Source: an uncultured Lachnospiraceae bacterium
GTDB lineage: Bacteria > Bacillota > Clostridia > Lachnospirales > Lachnospiraceae
Assembly (NCBI GenBank): GCA_910585995.1
Contig: CAJUGG010000032.1
Coordinates: forward strand, 1 to 64,000
Reading direction: 5' to 3'
DNA length: 64,000 nucleotides
Part shown: positions 8,552 to 16,237 of the stretch, in pieces
Numbering within the stretch: the stretch's first letter is position 1
Layout: each line of letters begins with the position of its first letter
The notes under the pieces: generated by a model
What the model saw: only the letters and a program-made list of their open reading frames with translations
Told to the model about the DNA's origin: nothing
The model's database searches: none
Position numbers and translations under genes: made by a program

Positions 8552-9082
8552 TTAGTCAAATACTACTACGCCGATGTAGGGCAGGTTTCTGTACTGCTGG
8601 GCGTAGTCCAGGCCGTAGCCGACGACAAATTTATCTTCAATCGAAAATCCGGTGTAATCCACTTTTACATCTGTTACCCGTCTGTCTGGTTTGTCTAAGA
8701 GCGTACAGATCTTCAGGCTTTCGGGGTTTCTCTGTGCGAGAAGATTCTTCAGATGGGCCAGCGTGCGGCCAGAATCGATAATATCTTCAATAATAATCAC
8801 ATTCAGTCCTGTGATTGCCTCGTCTAAATCTTTTGCCAGCTTGACAACTCCGCTGGATTTGGTCGCAGCTCCATAGCTGGAGCACTGCATAAAGTCCATA
8901 GTAACCGGTATCGTTATTCTTTTTGCCAGTTCGCAGGTAAAATATACACTCCCTTTTAAAATGCAGATCAAATGTACACTTTTTCCCGCATAATCACGGC
9001 TGATCTCCTCTCCTAGCTCCTGAATCCTGGCGTCGATCACTTCTTCGTGAATCATGACTTCAATATGGTGTTTCTCCATCAT
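8552..9082 (-). CDS. hpt: Hypoxanthine phosphoribosyltransferase
   Basis: A 176-residue purine-salvage enzyme that converts hypoxanthine or guanine plus PRPP to IMP or GMP. The PRPP-binding loop is seen as VIIIEDIIDSGRTL, with the N-terminal ICILKGSVYF and C-terminal VVGYGLDYAQQYRNLPYIG motifs of this family. The ATG at 9082 lies 5 nt after GGAGG. The adjacent ATG at 9079 has better spacing and may be the true start. It overlaps the 3' end of tilS by about 20 nt, as is common for the tilS-hpt-ftsH cluster. Confidence 0.95.
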   Translation of the reverse strand: MMEKHHIEVMIHEEVIDARIQELGEEISRDYAGKSVHLICILKGSVYFTCELAKRITIPVTMDFMQCSSYGAATKSSGVVKLAKDLDEAITGLNVIIIEDIIDSGRTLAHLKNLLAQRNPESLKICTLLDKPDRRVTDVKVDYTGFSIEDKFVVGYGLDYAQQYRNLPYIGVVVFD

Positions 9083-10454
9083 TTGTCCCTCCGTACTCTA
9101 TCTTTTGTACTTTCAGTATCCTCCTTGTTTTCTCTGTGACTTTATAATTCTCGCTGATCCGCATCCCCGTCACCCAGATAATGTGGGCGCCGTCCGCTAA
9201 CAATATACACTGATCCCGATCCTCTCTTGGTACTTTTTGGTCAATCAGATAGTCTTTCAGTTTCTTATGGACCCCTGGCGCCACCTCCAGATAATCCCCT
9301 GGCCGCCGGGTGCGTAATACAACGTTGTTTTTGATTTTATCATAATCAAACCACTTCGTATAGCGATTTACAGGAATTTTTACATTTTTCTCCCTATTTT
9401 CCAGTGTTAGCCGAAAATCTGCGCCCATATAATGATATTCCTGACCTGGTTCACAGAATACCTCTATCGCCGTTTTTTCAATTTTATATTCTTTTTTTAG
9501 CAGCAGAGCTTCATATGCAAGCACCGCAAAACAGCCGCCTGGGAGCGTGAGACGACTTCCGTTTTTTCCGTCCAGAAGCTTAAGCACTTGCTCTACATGG
9601 ATGGCTTCTGGTTTTCTCTCTTCTTTTGACAGCCGTTCCATCGCCTGCAAGAGCATAGCCTCCTGAAGAGCTGGATGCAGCGTCTGAAACTGTGCTCTTA
9701 CGATCCGAAATCCTTCTCCTTCCTCTTGTACGCATCCTTCCCACTGCTTTTGAAGCTCTGCTTGGAAAAAATCTTCCAGTCTCTGAAGTCCTTCTGCAGC
9801 TTTTGCCATCCTTTGAATCGTCCCTTTACGAATCCGTTCCATAGGCTTTAACACCTGATGGCGAATCTGATTCCTGGTATATTCCAGTTCTTGATTGGTG
9901 GAATCCTCCACCCAGGTGATCTTTTTTTTCACCAACCAATCCTCAATCTCTTTTCTGGTCACGCAGAGAAAGGGCCGGATATAGGAGCCTCGCACCGGTT
10001 TCATGCCCCGCAGTCCCCGAAGCCTGCTCCCGCGCATCAGATGAAACAGCATGGTCTCTGCCTGATCATTCTGATGGTGCGCAAGCGCGATCCGGTCTAC
10101 GCCGCTTCCTAACTCCTGCAAAAAAGCCTGATACCGGACCTTGCGCCCTGCCTCCTCCAGACTGATCCCTTCTGCCTTGGACACCTTCGGTACATCTGCC
10201 CGGACGATCCGAAACCCGATGCCCCGTTCTTGGCAGAATCTCTCACAAAATCTCTGATCCTGATCTGCTTCCTGTCCGCGAATCCCATGATGGACATGCA
10301 GGGCAGACAGGGTGATCTTATGCGTCTTTTGATACTCCCACAGAATCTCTAACAGCGCTGTCGAGTCCGCCCCTCCGGAAAAACCCGCCACAATATGCAT
10401 CCCCGGCTGCACCATGTTCCATTGTTCCATATAACTGTGCACCTTTTTTTCCAT
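9060..10454 (-). CDS. tilS: tRNA(Ile)-lysidine synthase TilS
   Basis: A 464-residue enzyme that ligates lysine to C34 of tRNA-Ile(CAU), changing both its codon reading and its aminoacylation identity. The ATP pyrophosphatase P-loop SGGADST lies near residue 25, followed by HVHHGIRG and the AHHQNDQAETMLFHLMRG stretch characteristic of TilS. The C-terminal TilS substrate-binding domain contains LRTRRPGDYLEV and LKDYLIDQKVPRE. The ATG at 10454 is chosen because AAGGAG lies 7 nt upstream. A longer frame would have to start at TTG (10484), right after the spoIIE stop. Confidence 0.95.
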   Translation of the reverse strand: MEKKVHSYMEQWNMVQPGMHIVAGFSGGADSTALLEILWEYQKTHKITLSALHVHHGIRGQEADQDQRFCERFCQERGIGFRIVRADVPKVSKAEGISLEEAGRKVRYQAFLQELGSGVDRIALAHHQNDQAETMLFHLMRGSRLRGLRGMKPVRGSYIRPFLCVTRKEIEDWLVKKKITWVEDSTNQELEYTRNQIRHQVLKPMERIRKGTIQRMAKAAEGLQRLEDFFQAELQKQWEGCVQEEGEGFRIVRAQFQTLHPALQEAMLLQAMERLSKEERKPEAIHVEQVLKLLDGKNGSRLTLPGGCFAVLAYEALLLKKEYKIEKTAIEVFCEPGQEYHYMGADFRLTLENREKNVKIPVNRYTKWFDYDKIKNNVVLRTRRPGDYLEVAPGVHKKLKDYLIDQKVPREDRDQCILLADGAHIIWVTGMRISENYKVTEKTRRILKVQKIEYGGTNDGETPY

Positions 10455-10484
10455 CCCTTTGCTCCTTTGTGTATTCTTTAACAA

Positions 10485-11891
10485 TCATCGTTTCCAAAGA
10501 CCCACCACCAGGATTGTCATATCATCCATCACGTCTCCATACATCTGTACTTGCTCCATCAGTCTCTCGGCCATCTCTGCGGGTGTGCCCTGCGCAAGCC
10601 CCCAGATCAATTCTTTCATCACCTCTTCTTCCTCTCCCGCAGGCAGCGCACTCAGTACGCCGTCCGTCACCATAAACAGGATATTGCCGTCGTACATCCG
10701 AATCCGATATGGCTCTAAGAACAAGTTACTGCTCGTCCCCGCCGGAAGACCTGCTCGGTCAATACACTCTACTCCATTCTCTTTTCGGATAAAACTGGCG
10801 GCAGCACCCACTTTCAGAAAATCACACACTCCGGTATACAGATCAATCGCTGCCATATCCACCGTGGAAAATATGGTCTCGTTGGGCTGCAGCACAATGG
10901 AAGAATTGATCATCCGAACCGCAGTCTCTTTAGAAAATCCCGCTTCTAAAAATTGTTCCATCAGGTCTAATACCAGTTCGCTCTGGTTGCACGCCTGCAC
11001 ACCGGAACCCATACCATCCGACAGGCCTGCATAAAATCTCCCCTCCGGAAGCCAGAAGACCGAAAAATTATCACCGGACACGGCCTCATTTTTGCGGGTC
11101 TCTTTCTTCATCCCATAAAGCACGTTATAGGCTGTCCCTTCCACAAACAGCACTGTAATCCGTTCTTGTCCCACAAAAGTCCGGCTGTCCCTGGCAGGCA
11201 TCATCTCATGTTCCATCAGGTCAGACAAGATAGCAGCTACCTTTTTCACCGGCACACAGATCTTTCTCTTGGTATTCATCGTCACATACACCTGGCTCTT
11301 TTGCCCTTTGGGACTGTAGAAAAACACCTTGTGCACCCGCACGCCCAGAAGCCGCAGACGTTTTCCAATCTCCGCCTCCAGGCGTCCGTCTTCTCTGGTA
11401 CTATAGATCCTCTCCATCGTGCCCACGAGAATCTGACTCATCTCCTGCAGTTGTCCTGCGGCCGCCATCCTGTTTTCATTCAGACGTTCCTGCATGATCC
11501 GGTCCCCCCGGCTCTGTCCGCTGGCCAGCTGCGGCACCATGCAAAAACTCCTGGACAACTGGGAAAAACTCTCCTGGTATTCTTCCATCCATTGTCTCAC
11601 CGGATGGATCAGTTCTGTCTCCACGCCATTCTTTGTATCTTTTTGCATCCATTCTCCCAGATACCCAAAGAGAACCAGCACCGAACAAAAAGCAACTCCT
11701 TTGCATACACTAAAGACCATCGTCCAGGGCGCTTTGGCCAGCATATACTCCACGGTCAGTTCCATAACCGACAGGCAGCTCCCCGCTCCGATCCCCAGAA
11801 GCCATTTGTCCTTTCCATTCTCTTTTCTGCCAAATAAGACCACCAGGCATCCTCCAAGTACCAATGACAAGATATACTTTGTCCACTCCAT
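10485..11891 (-). CDS. spoIIE: SpoIIE-type sporulation phosphatase
   Basis: A 468-residue PP2C/SpoIIE-family serine phosphatase that would dephosphorylate SpoIIAA and so activate sigma-F in the forespore. Only about two to three membrane spans are seen in the first 85 residues, against ten in the B. subtilis protein, so this is a shortened clostridial form. The catalytic domain shows the metal-binding GLSDGMGSG and the C-terminal GDVMDDMTILV motif. Either ATG 11891 or GTG 11894 follows GGAGG. It heads a spoIIE-tilS-hpt-ftsH run and is preceded by a promoter with Spo0A-like boxes. Confidence 0.92.
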   Translation of the reverse strand: MEWTKYILSLVLGGCLVVLFGRKENGKDKWLLGIGAGSCLSVMELTVEYMLAKAPWTMVFSVCKGVAFCSVLVLFGYLGEWMQKDTKNGVETELIHPVRQWMEEYQESFSQLSRSFCMVPQLASGQSRGDRIMQERLNENRMAAAGQLQEMSQILVGTMERIYSTREDGRLEAEIGKRLRLLGVRVHKVFFYSPKGQKSQVYVTMNTKRKICVPVKKVAAILSDLMEHEMMPARDSRTFVGQERITVLFVEGTAYNVLYGMKKETRKNEAVSGDNFSVFWLPEGRFYAGLSDGMGSGVQACNQSELVLDLMEQFLEAGFSKETAVRMINSSIVLQPNETIFSTVDMAAIDLYTGVCDFLKVGAAASFIRKENGVECIDRAGLPAGTSSNLFLEPYRIRMYDGNILFMVTDGVLSALPAGEEEEVMKELIWGLAQGTPAEMAERLMEQVQMYGDVMDDMTILVVGLWKR

Positions 11892-11929
11892 CACGCAATT
11901 CCTCCTCCATACCTTTTTTTTGTATGGGC

Positions 11930-11996
11930 ATTATAGTCGGGCGATCTTCGCAATCTTTGTCATTTGGAAGTGGCTCGAAAAAAAAATTTTTCGACA
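11930..11996 (-). promoter_or_regulatory. Spo0A-regulated promoter of spoIIE
   Basis: On the minus strand a TATAAT (11930-11935) is preceded 22 nt upstream by ATGACA (11958-11963). The spacing is too long for an ordinary sigma-A promoter. TGACAAA (11956-11962), a one-mismatch Spo0A box, overlaps this -35. A perfect box TGTCGAA lies further upstream at 11990-11996. In B. subtilis, spoIIE and spoIIG use sigma-A promoters with 21-22 bp spacers and 0A boxes at the -35, so the layout agrees with established Spo0A activation. Confidence 0.7.
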
Positions 11997-12033
11997 TGCA
12001 AAAGGATGAACCTCTTGGTCCATCCCTGCCAGA

Positions 12034-12354
12034 TTAATTGTTAGGTTTAAAAATAATCTCATCTTCATAGACGAGACCCAGACGCTCTTTTGCCACATCC
12101 TCCACATATTTCTTGGTCTTGGTGTAGGCTTCAAAGTCTGCAATCTCTTCTGCGCGTGCCTCCTCTTCTGCGATGGCCTCCATAAGAGCTTCTTCCCGCT
12201 GCTGATAGGTCAGATTCTTCTGACGAAGCCGTATCCCGCCCACTGCGCTTACCCCAAAGACTGCAAGGACGATCAAGATAATCCCCCAGGCTCCTAAATG
12301 CATGCGTCTGTGCATTTTTTTATTCCGAATTGGTCTGTTAGTTCTGGCTGCCAT
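12034..12354 (-). CDS. divIC: Septum formation initiator, DivIC/FtsB family
   Basis: A 106-residue bitopic membrane protein. It has a basic cytosolic N terminus, a single transmembrane span (about 22-42), then a coiled coil (EEALMEAIAEEEARAEEIAD) and the short conserved end (KYVEDVAKERLGLVYEDEIIF) typical of DivIC/FtsB. It acts in the divisome with FtsL and DivIB at the septum. GGGGGTGAGCAG precedes the ATG. It lies between yabQ and spoIIE exactly as in B. subtilis. Confidence 0.9.
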   Translation of the reverse strand: MAARTNRPIRNKKMHRRMHLGAWGIILIVLAVFGVSAVGGIRLRQKNLTYQQREEALMEAIAEEEARAEEIADFEAYTKTKKYVEDVAKERLGLVYEDEIIFKPNN

Positions 12355-12366
12355 CTGCTCACCCCC

Positions 12367-12810
12367 TTAAGAGAATAAAAATATTATAAGCTCTTTTATC
12401 TGTTTTTTCAATTTCTTTTTGTAAAAACGTGTGGCAATTCGCAGACCTTGTACTATTTTCCTATATAAAATGAGAAATGGCTTTAACAAGATACCCAAAC
12501 ACCAGTTCAGTATTCCTGCAATATGAGCAACCAGAAAATTGCTGAAGGTCTGGTGATAGAGCACCATGCCCGATGCCACAGCCAGAAGTGCATATCCCCG
12601 CACAGCACCATCATTTTCCCGATATAAGAGCTGGAAGATCAACAATGCAGTTGCAATCCAGTAGAGCACATCCTCCAGCGCTATAGCCCACACTCCATGG
12701 GGCAGCACTCTGCGAAAGATCCGGAGCAGATCATAGAGCACCAAGATAAACACGCCCCTCAGAACGGCCAGTCCAAAAAACTGCAGTTCTCTTGAGATTC
12801 CCGAACTCAT
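12367..12810 (-). CDS. yabQ: Spore cortex biosynthesis protein YabQ
   Basis: A 147-residue membrane protein with four to five predicted spans and a strongly basic C terminus (KKKLKKQIKELI). YabQ is a sigma-E-controlled protein needed for cortex formation. Identification rests on the small hydrophobic layout and on position: its ATG follows the yabP TAG stop with no gap, and divIC follows 12 nt downstream. Confidence 0.88.
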   Translation of the reverse strand: MSSGISRELQFFGLAVLRGVFILVLYDLLRIFRRVLPHGVWAIALEDVLYWIATALLIFQLLYRENDGAVRGYALLAVASGMVLYHQTFSNFLVAHIAGILNWCLGILLKPFLILYRKIVQGLRIATRFYKKKLKKQIKELIIFLFS

Positions 12811-13116
12811 CTATCGAAACAGCCGGTTCAACAGCGACTCTCCACTCTTTTTAAAATCCGAGATCTCCGAATACTGGACGCTGTCAATCCTTCCTTCCAA
12901 TTCAATCTCTCCTTTTTCCAGAGACAGCCGGTTCACATGCAGATCCGCTCCTTTAATCTGCAGCATCCCCAGCTCCGTCTCCAGAAGGACTTCTGCTATA
13001 TCAAAAGAGATCACATCTGTCACACCTGTGATACTTCCTGTCCGGCGGTTCATCATATTGATCTTATGCGCACCTCTGTTTGGAAGATGTTCCTCTTGGG
13101 TTCCCATTTTCACCAT
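12811..13116 (-). CDS. yabP: Sporulation protein YabP
   Basis: A 101-residue protein of the YabP/YqfC family with the typical core RRTGSITGVTDVISFD and LEKGEIELEGRIDSVQY. It is a mother-cell sporulation protein. The ATG at 13116 has AGGAGG at a spacing of 8 nt. The yabP-yabQ stop/start junction (TAGATG) indicates coupled translation. Confidence 0.9.
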   Translation of the reverse strand: MVKMGTQEEHLPNRGAHKINMMNRRTGSITGVTDVISFDIAEVLLETELGMLQIKGADLHVNRLSLEKGEIELEGRIDSVQYSEISDFKKSGESLLNRLFR

Positions 13117-13185
13117 GAAAAAGACCTCCTATATATTCTTTTAATATATATTAGGAGGCCGGTCAATTTATGACTTGTTTTTCCG

Positions 13186-13425
13186 CTATAAATATTTATA
13201 TAATTCTTTCGCTTCTTCTTTTCTGACGGTCTCCTGCACATCCAGCACTTCCACCTTCACGGCTCTCGTACCAAACTGGATCTCAATCACGTCACCTGCT
13301 TTTACGCTTAAGGAGGCTTTCGCTGCCTTTCCATTCACCAGCACCCGACCGGCATCGCAGGCTTCATTCGCCACAGTACGTCTTTTAATCAGACGGGAGA
13401 CCTTCAAAAACTTGTCCAATCTCAT
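13186..13425 (-). CDS. rqcP: S4-domain RNA-binding protein RqcP (YabO)
   Basis: A 79-residue protein consisting of one S4 domain (MRLDKFLKVSRLIKRRTVANEACDAG is its conserved start, seen at the N terminus in shorter pieces: RLDKFLKVSR, GRVLVNGK). In B. subtilis RqcP works with RqcH on 50S subunits in ribosome-associated quality control, adding alanine tails to stalled peptides. The ribosome site is weak, but the ATG is only 7 nt after the hup stop, so coupling is likely. The position between hup and yabP matches the conserved cluster. Confidence 0.9.
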   Translation of the reverse strand: MRLDKFLKVSRLIKRRTVANEACDAGRVLVNGKAAKASLSVKAGDVIEIQFGTRAVKVEVLDVQETVRKEEAKELYKYL

Positions 13426-13432
13426 CTGTATC

Positions 13433-13705
13433 TTAGTTCAGTGCATCCTTTAAAGCTTTTCCTGCCTTAAACTTCGGAGTCTTAGACGCTGGAATAGTCA
13501 TTGGCTGACGTGTATGAAGATTCATACCCACTCTCTCTGCTCTTTCAGATACCTCAAATGTACCAAATCCAACAACCTGAACTTTCTCACCTTTCTTTAA
13601 TTCTTCTGTTACCACATCGATAAATGCTTTTATTACTTTTTCAGCATCTTTTTTCGTCATGTCCGCGTTCTCTGCTACTGCTGTAATTAACTCCGCCTTG
13701 TTCAT
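13433..13705 (-). CDS. hup: HU-family DNA-binding protein
   Basis: A 90-residue histone-like protein that bends and compacts DNA. The whole HU fold is present: start MNKAELITAV, the GFGTFEVSER turn and the beta-arm MNLHTRQPMTIPASKTPKFKAGKALK. The ATG at 13705 follows GGAGG. An upstream in-frame extension has no ribosome site. A near-consensus promoter (13763-13791) lies directly upstream, consistent with high expression and with a promoter for the downstream rqcP-yabPQ-divIC run. Confidence 0.96.
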   Translation of the reverse strand: MNKAELITAVAENADMTKKDAEKVIKAFIDVVTEELKKGEKVQVVGFGTFEVSERAERVGMNLHTRQPMTIPASKTPKFKAGKALKDALN

Positions 13706-13762
13706 GGTTATTTCCTCCTCAAACTTTCCTAAAGATGTATGCTTACTAAGCGTGTACAAATA

Positions 13763-13791
13763 GTTATAACGTTTTTCCTATTGTTTGTCAA
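13763..13791 (-). promoter_or_regulatory. Sigma-A promoter of hup
   Basis: On the minus strand TTGACA (13786-13791) and TATAAC (13763-13768) are 17 nt apart. The -35 element nearly abuts the mazG stop codon (13794), so hup has its own start of transcription. Confidence 0.85.
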
Positions 13792-13793
13792 GC

Positions 13794-14201
13794 TTATTCC
13801 TTATATTTGTTCGATATTTTGTTCGATTTAGCTGCTCTCTCCGCTTTTTTTATCTCCTCCCACCGCTTTTTGCTCTCCTCCGGGGAACCATACTCTTCAT
13901 CCCCAAATACATGTGGGTGTCGACGAACCATCTTCTCTGCCAGTGTATTCACCACATCTTCCATGGAAAATCTGCCTTCTTCCTTGGCAATCTGCGCATG
14001 CAGAAGCACTTGCAAAAGCACATCTCCAAGCTCCTCGCAGAGGTTCTCATCGTCCTTTTTCTCAATCGCTTCGATGACTTCTTCACATTCATCTCTCAGG
14101 CAGGGAATCATACTCTCATGTGTCTGAGCCTTGTCCCATGGGCAGCCGTGTTCCCCCCGAAGCTCCCCAATAACCTCCAGTAGTTGTGGGTAGGTATACA
14201 T
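13794..14201 (-). CDS. mazG: MazG nucleotide pyrophosphohydrolase domain protein
   Basis: A 135-residue single MazG domain, about half the length of the two-domain E. coli MazG. It hydrolyses NTPs or dNTPs to monophosphates and pyrophosphate, cleaning the pool of abnormal nucleotides. The EExxE metal-binding helix is visible as RDECEEVIEAIE, with the downstream EELGDVLLQVLLHA motif supplying ExxD. The ATG at 14201 follows AAGGAG. The gene lies just upstream of hup, as in the B. subtilis mazG-yabOPQ-divIC cluster. Confidence 0.92.
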   Translation of the reverse strand: MYTYPQLLEVIGELRGEHGCPWDKAQTHESMIPCLRDECEEVIEAIEKKDDENLCEELGDVLLQVLLHAQIAKEEGRFSMEDVVNTLAEKMVRRHPHVFGDEEYGSPEESKKRWEEIKKAERAAKSNKISNKYKE

Positions 14202-14280
14202 CTTGTCTCCTTTTTTGTTGTGGTTAGGTAAGGTGTATGTAAAAGTGACGCCGCGCAGGATTAATAAGTGTGGCCTGTGT

Positions 14281-14470
14281 AAGTCAGGCCGGCACAGGCT
14301 GAGGTTCTCAGTAGACCCGTTGAGAGGCGCCGGCATTTATGCCCTTTAGGGTACTTAATGAGCGCAAGCGGCATAGCCGCGCAGTCGCGAATTTAGTACC
14401 GCTGCTGCCTCTCATCGAGCGGGAGCGGGGTCTAATGGGAACCTCAGCCTGGGGCGGCCGTCCTGTGTAC
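14281..14470. repeat. Long imperfect palindrome between pgcA and mazG
   Basis: About 190 nt form one nested dyad. CAGGCTGAGGTTC (14295-14307) pairs with GAACCTCAGCCTG near 14439-14451, TAGACCC with GGGTCTA, GAGAGGC with GCCTCTC (14407-14413), and GGTACTTAAT (14349-14358) with ATTTAGTACC (14391-14400). A GCGGC-ATA-GCCGC hairpin (14369-14381) sits at the tip. It fills nearly all of the gap. It is unlike the other palindromes in sequence. No transposase gene is present. Confidence 0.8.
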
Positions 14471-14473
14471 AAC

Positions 14474-16207
14474 TTACAACATCTTATTAATCATCGCCAA
14501 CACTTCTTCTCCGAGGGCGGAGCTTTTTGCGTCGGCGTCTTCCAACGAAGTCCCTTTCACTCCATAGTAGAACTTCACTTTCGGCTCTGTGCCGGACGGT
14601 CTTACGCACAGCCATGCGCCGTCGTTCAGGTCATAGTAGAGCACGTTAGAAGCCGGCAGTCCGGTCGGTTTCACTTCGCCGGTTGCCATGTCTTTGATCG
14701 TATCTAATTTATAGTCTCTTGCAGACACTACATTGTAAGAACCGATGGTCTTTGGTGTATTGTTTCTCAGGGTCTCTAAGATCTCCTGAATCTTAGCCAA
14801 GCCCTCGATGCCTTTGAGTTCGATGGATTTTACAGCGTCTTTGTAATAGCCATATTTTTCATACATCGCAAGCATCGCATCCCATAAGGTCATGCCTTTC
14901 ATCTTGTAATATGCTGCTGCCTCACACAGAGCAACCGTCGCAGAGATCGCGTCTTTGTCGCGGGCGTAAGTTCCGATTAAGCAGCCATAGGACTCCTCAA
15001 GGCCAAACAGATAGGTTCCTTTGCCGGAGTGCTCGTTCTTTAAGATCTGCTGTCCGATAAACTTAAATCCGGTCAATACTTCGATCAGCTCACAGCCATA
15101 ATTTGCAGCCACTGCGTCAACCAGGTTGGTGGTCACGATGGATTTGACAACTTGTCCATCTGCCGGGATCTTGCCTGCTGCCTGCTTCTGGCTCAGTACA
15201 TAGTCGCACAGAAGGGAACCGGACATATTGCCGGTCAGCGGGATGTATTCTCCGGATTTGGTATCTTTTACATAGACGCCAAGACGGTCGGCATCCGGGT
15301 CAGTAGCCAATACCAGGTCGGCATCTACCTCTTTTGCCAGCTTTAAGCCCAGAGCAAATGCTTCTGCTGCTTCTGGATTGGGATAGCTGACAGTCGGGAA
15401 CTCTCCGTCCGGAAGCTCCTGCTCTTTGACCACATAGACATTCTCAAATCCCAGCTCTTTTAACGCACGCCTTGCCGGGATATTGCCGGTGCCATGCAGC
15501 GGCGTATAGACGATGCGGATGTCTTTTTGCATCTTGTCGATGGCATCCTGATTCACCACCTGCGCCATGACATGTCCGATGAATTTATCATCGATGGCCT
15601 GGCCGATGATCTCGTATTTTCCAGCAGCCTCTGCTGCTTCTCTTGTGGTAGTCTTGACGGTGGACAGATCCGTAATCGCCAATACTTCCTCTGTCACGCC
15701 TTTGTCATGGGGCGGCGTAAACTGCGCGCCGTCCTCCCAGTATACTTTATATCCGTTGTACTCCGGCGGATTGTGACTGGCAGTGATGTTGATACCTGCC
15801 ACACAGCCCAGCTCACGTACTGCAAAGGAGAGTTCCGGCGTGGGGCGCAGGGACTCAAATTTGTATGCTTTAATCCCATTAGCTGCCAGTGTCAGCGCTG
15901 CCTCTTCTGCAAATTCCGGAGACATCCGGCGGGAATCATAGGCAATGGCAACGCCCTTGCCCTGACCGCCCTGTTTGATAATATAGTTTGCAAGACCCTG
16001 GGTCGCACGACGTACCACATAGATGTTCATCCGATTGATACCAGCTCCGATGATACCTCTAAGCCCTGCCGTTCCAAACTCTAAGTCCTTATAAAAGCGT
16101 TCTTTGATCTCATTGTCATCTTGTGCGATTGCTTTCAGTTCCTCTTTTGTAGCTTCGTCAAAATAGGGATTGGAAAGCCACTCCTCGTAAATTGCTCTGT
16201 AGTCCAT
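14474..16207 (-). CDS. pgcA: Phospho-sugar mutase (alpha-phosphoglucomutase/phosphomannomutase)
   Basis: A 577-residue alpha-D-phosphohexomutase that interconverts glucose-6-P and glucose-1-P (or the mannose pair), feeding cell-envelope polysaccharide synthesis. The phosphoserine loop is ITASHNPPEYNGYK, the magnesium loop is ATDPDADRLGV, and the C-terminal phosphate-binding motif is RPSGTEPKVK. The four-domain length fits PgcA of Firmicutes. The ATG at 16207 matches the usual family start. A TTG at 16216 sits too close to the GGAGG, whereas the ATG is 12 nt from it, so the start is slightly uncertain. Confidence 0.93.
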   Translation of the reverse strand: MDYRAIYEEWLSNPYFDEATKEELKAIAQDDNEIKERFYKDLEFGTAGLRGIIGAGINRMNIYVVRRATQGLANYIIKQGGQGKGVAIAYDSRRMSPEFAEEAALTLAANGIKAYKFESLRPTPELSFAVRELGCVAGINITASHNPPEYNGYKVYWEDGAQFTPPHDKGVTEEVLAITDLSTVKTTTREAAEAAGKYEIIGQAIDDKFIGHVMAQVVNQDAIDKMQKDIRIVYTPLHGTGNIPARRALKELGFENVYVVKEQELPDGEFPTVSYPNPEAAEAFALGLKLAKEVDADLVLATDPDADRLGVYVKDTKSGEYIPLTGNMSGSLLCDYVLSQKQAAGKIPADGQVVKSIVTTNLVDAVAANYGCELIEVLTGFKFIGQQILKNEHSGKGTYLFGLEESYGCLIGTYARDKDAISATVALCEAAAYYKMKGMTLWDAMLAMYEKYGYYKDAVKSIELKGIEGLAKIQEILETLRNNTPKTIGSYNVVSARDYKLDTIKDMATGEVKPTGLPASNVLYYDLNDGAWLCVRPSGTEPKVKFYYGVKGTSLEDADAKSSALGEEVLAMINKML

Positions 16208-16237
16208 AGTGTACAATTACCTCCCAATATTTGTATT

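Noticed and set aside
9060..10484. Longer TilS starting at TTG 10484
   Set aside because: The ATG at 10454 has AAGGAG at the right distance, while the TTG directly follows the spoIIE stop without a suitable site.
11166..11837. 223-codon plus-strand frame
   Set aside because: Antisense to spoIIE and without a start signal.
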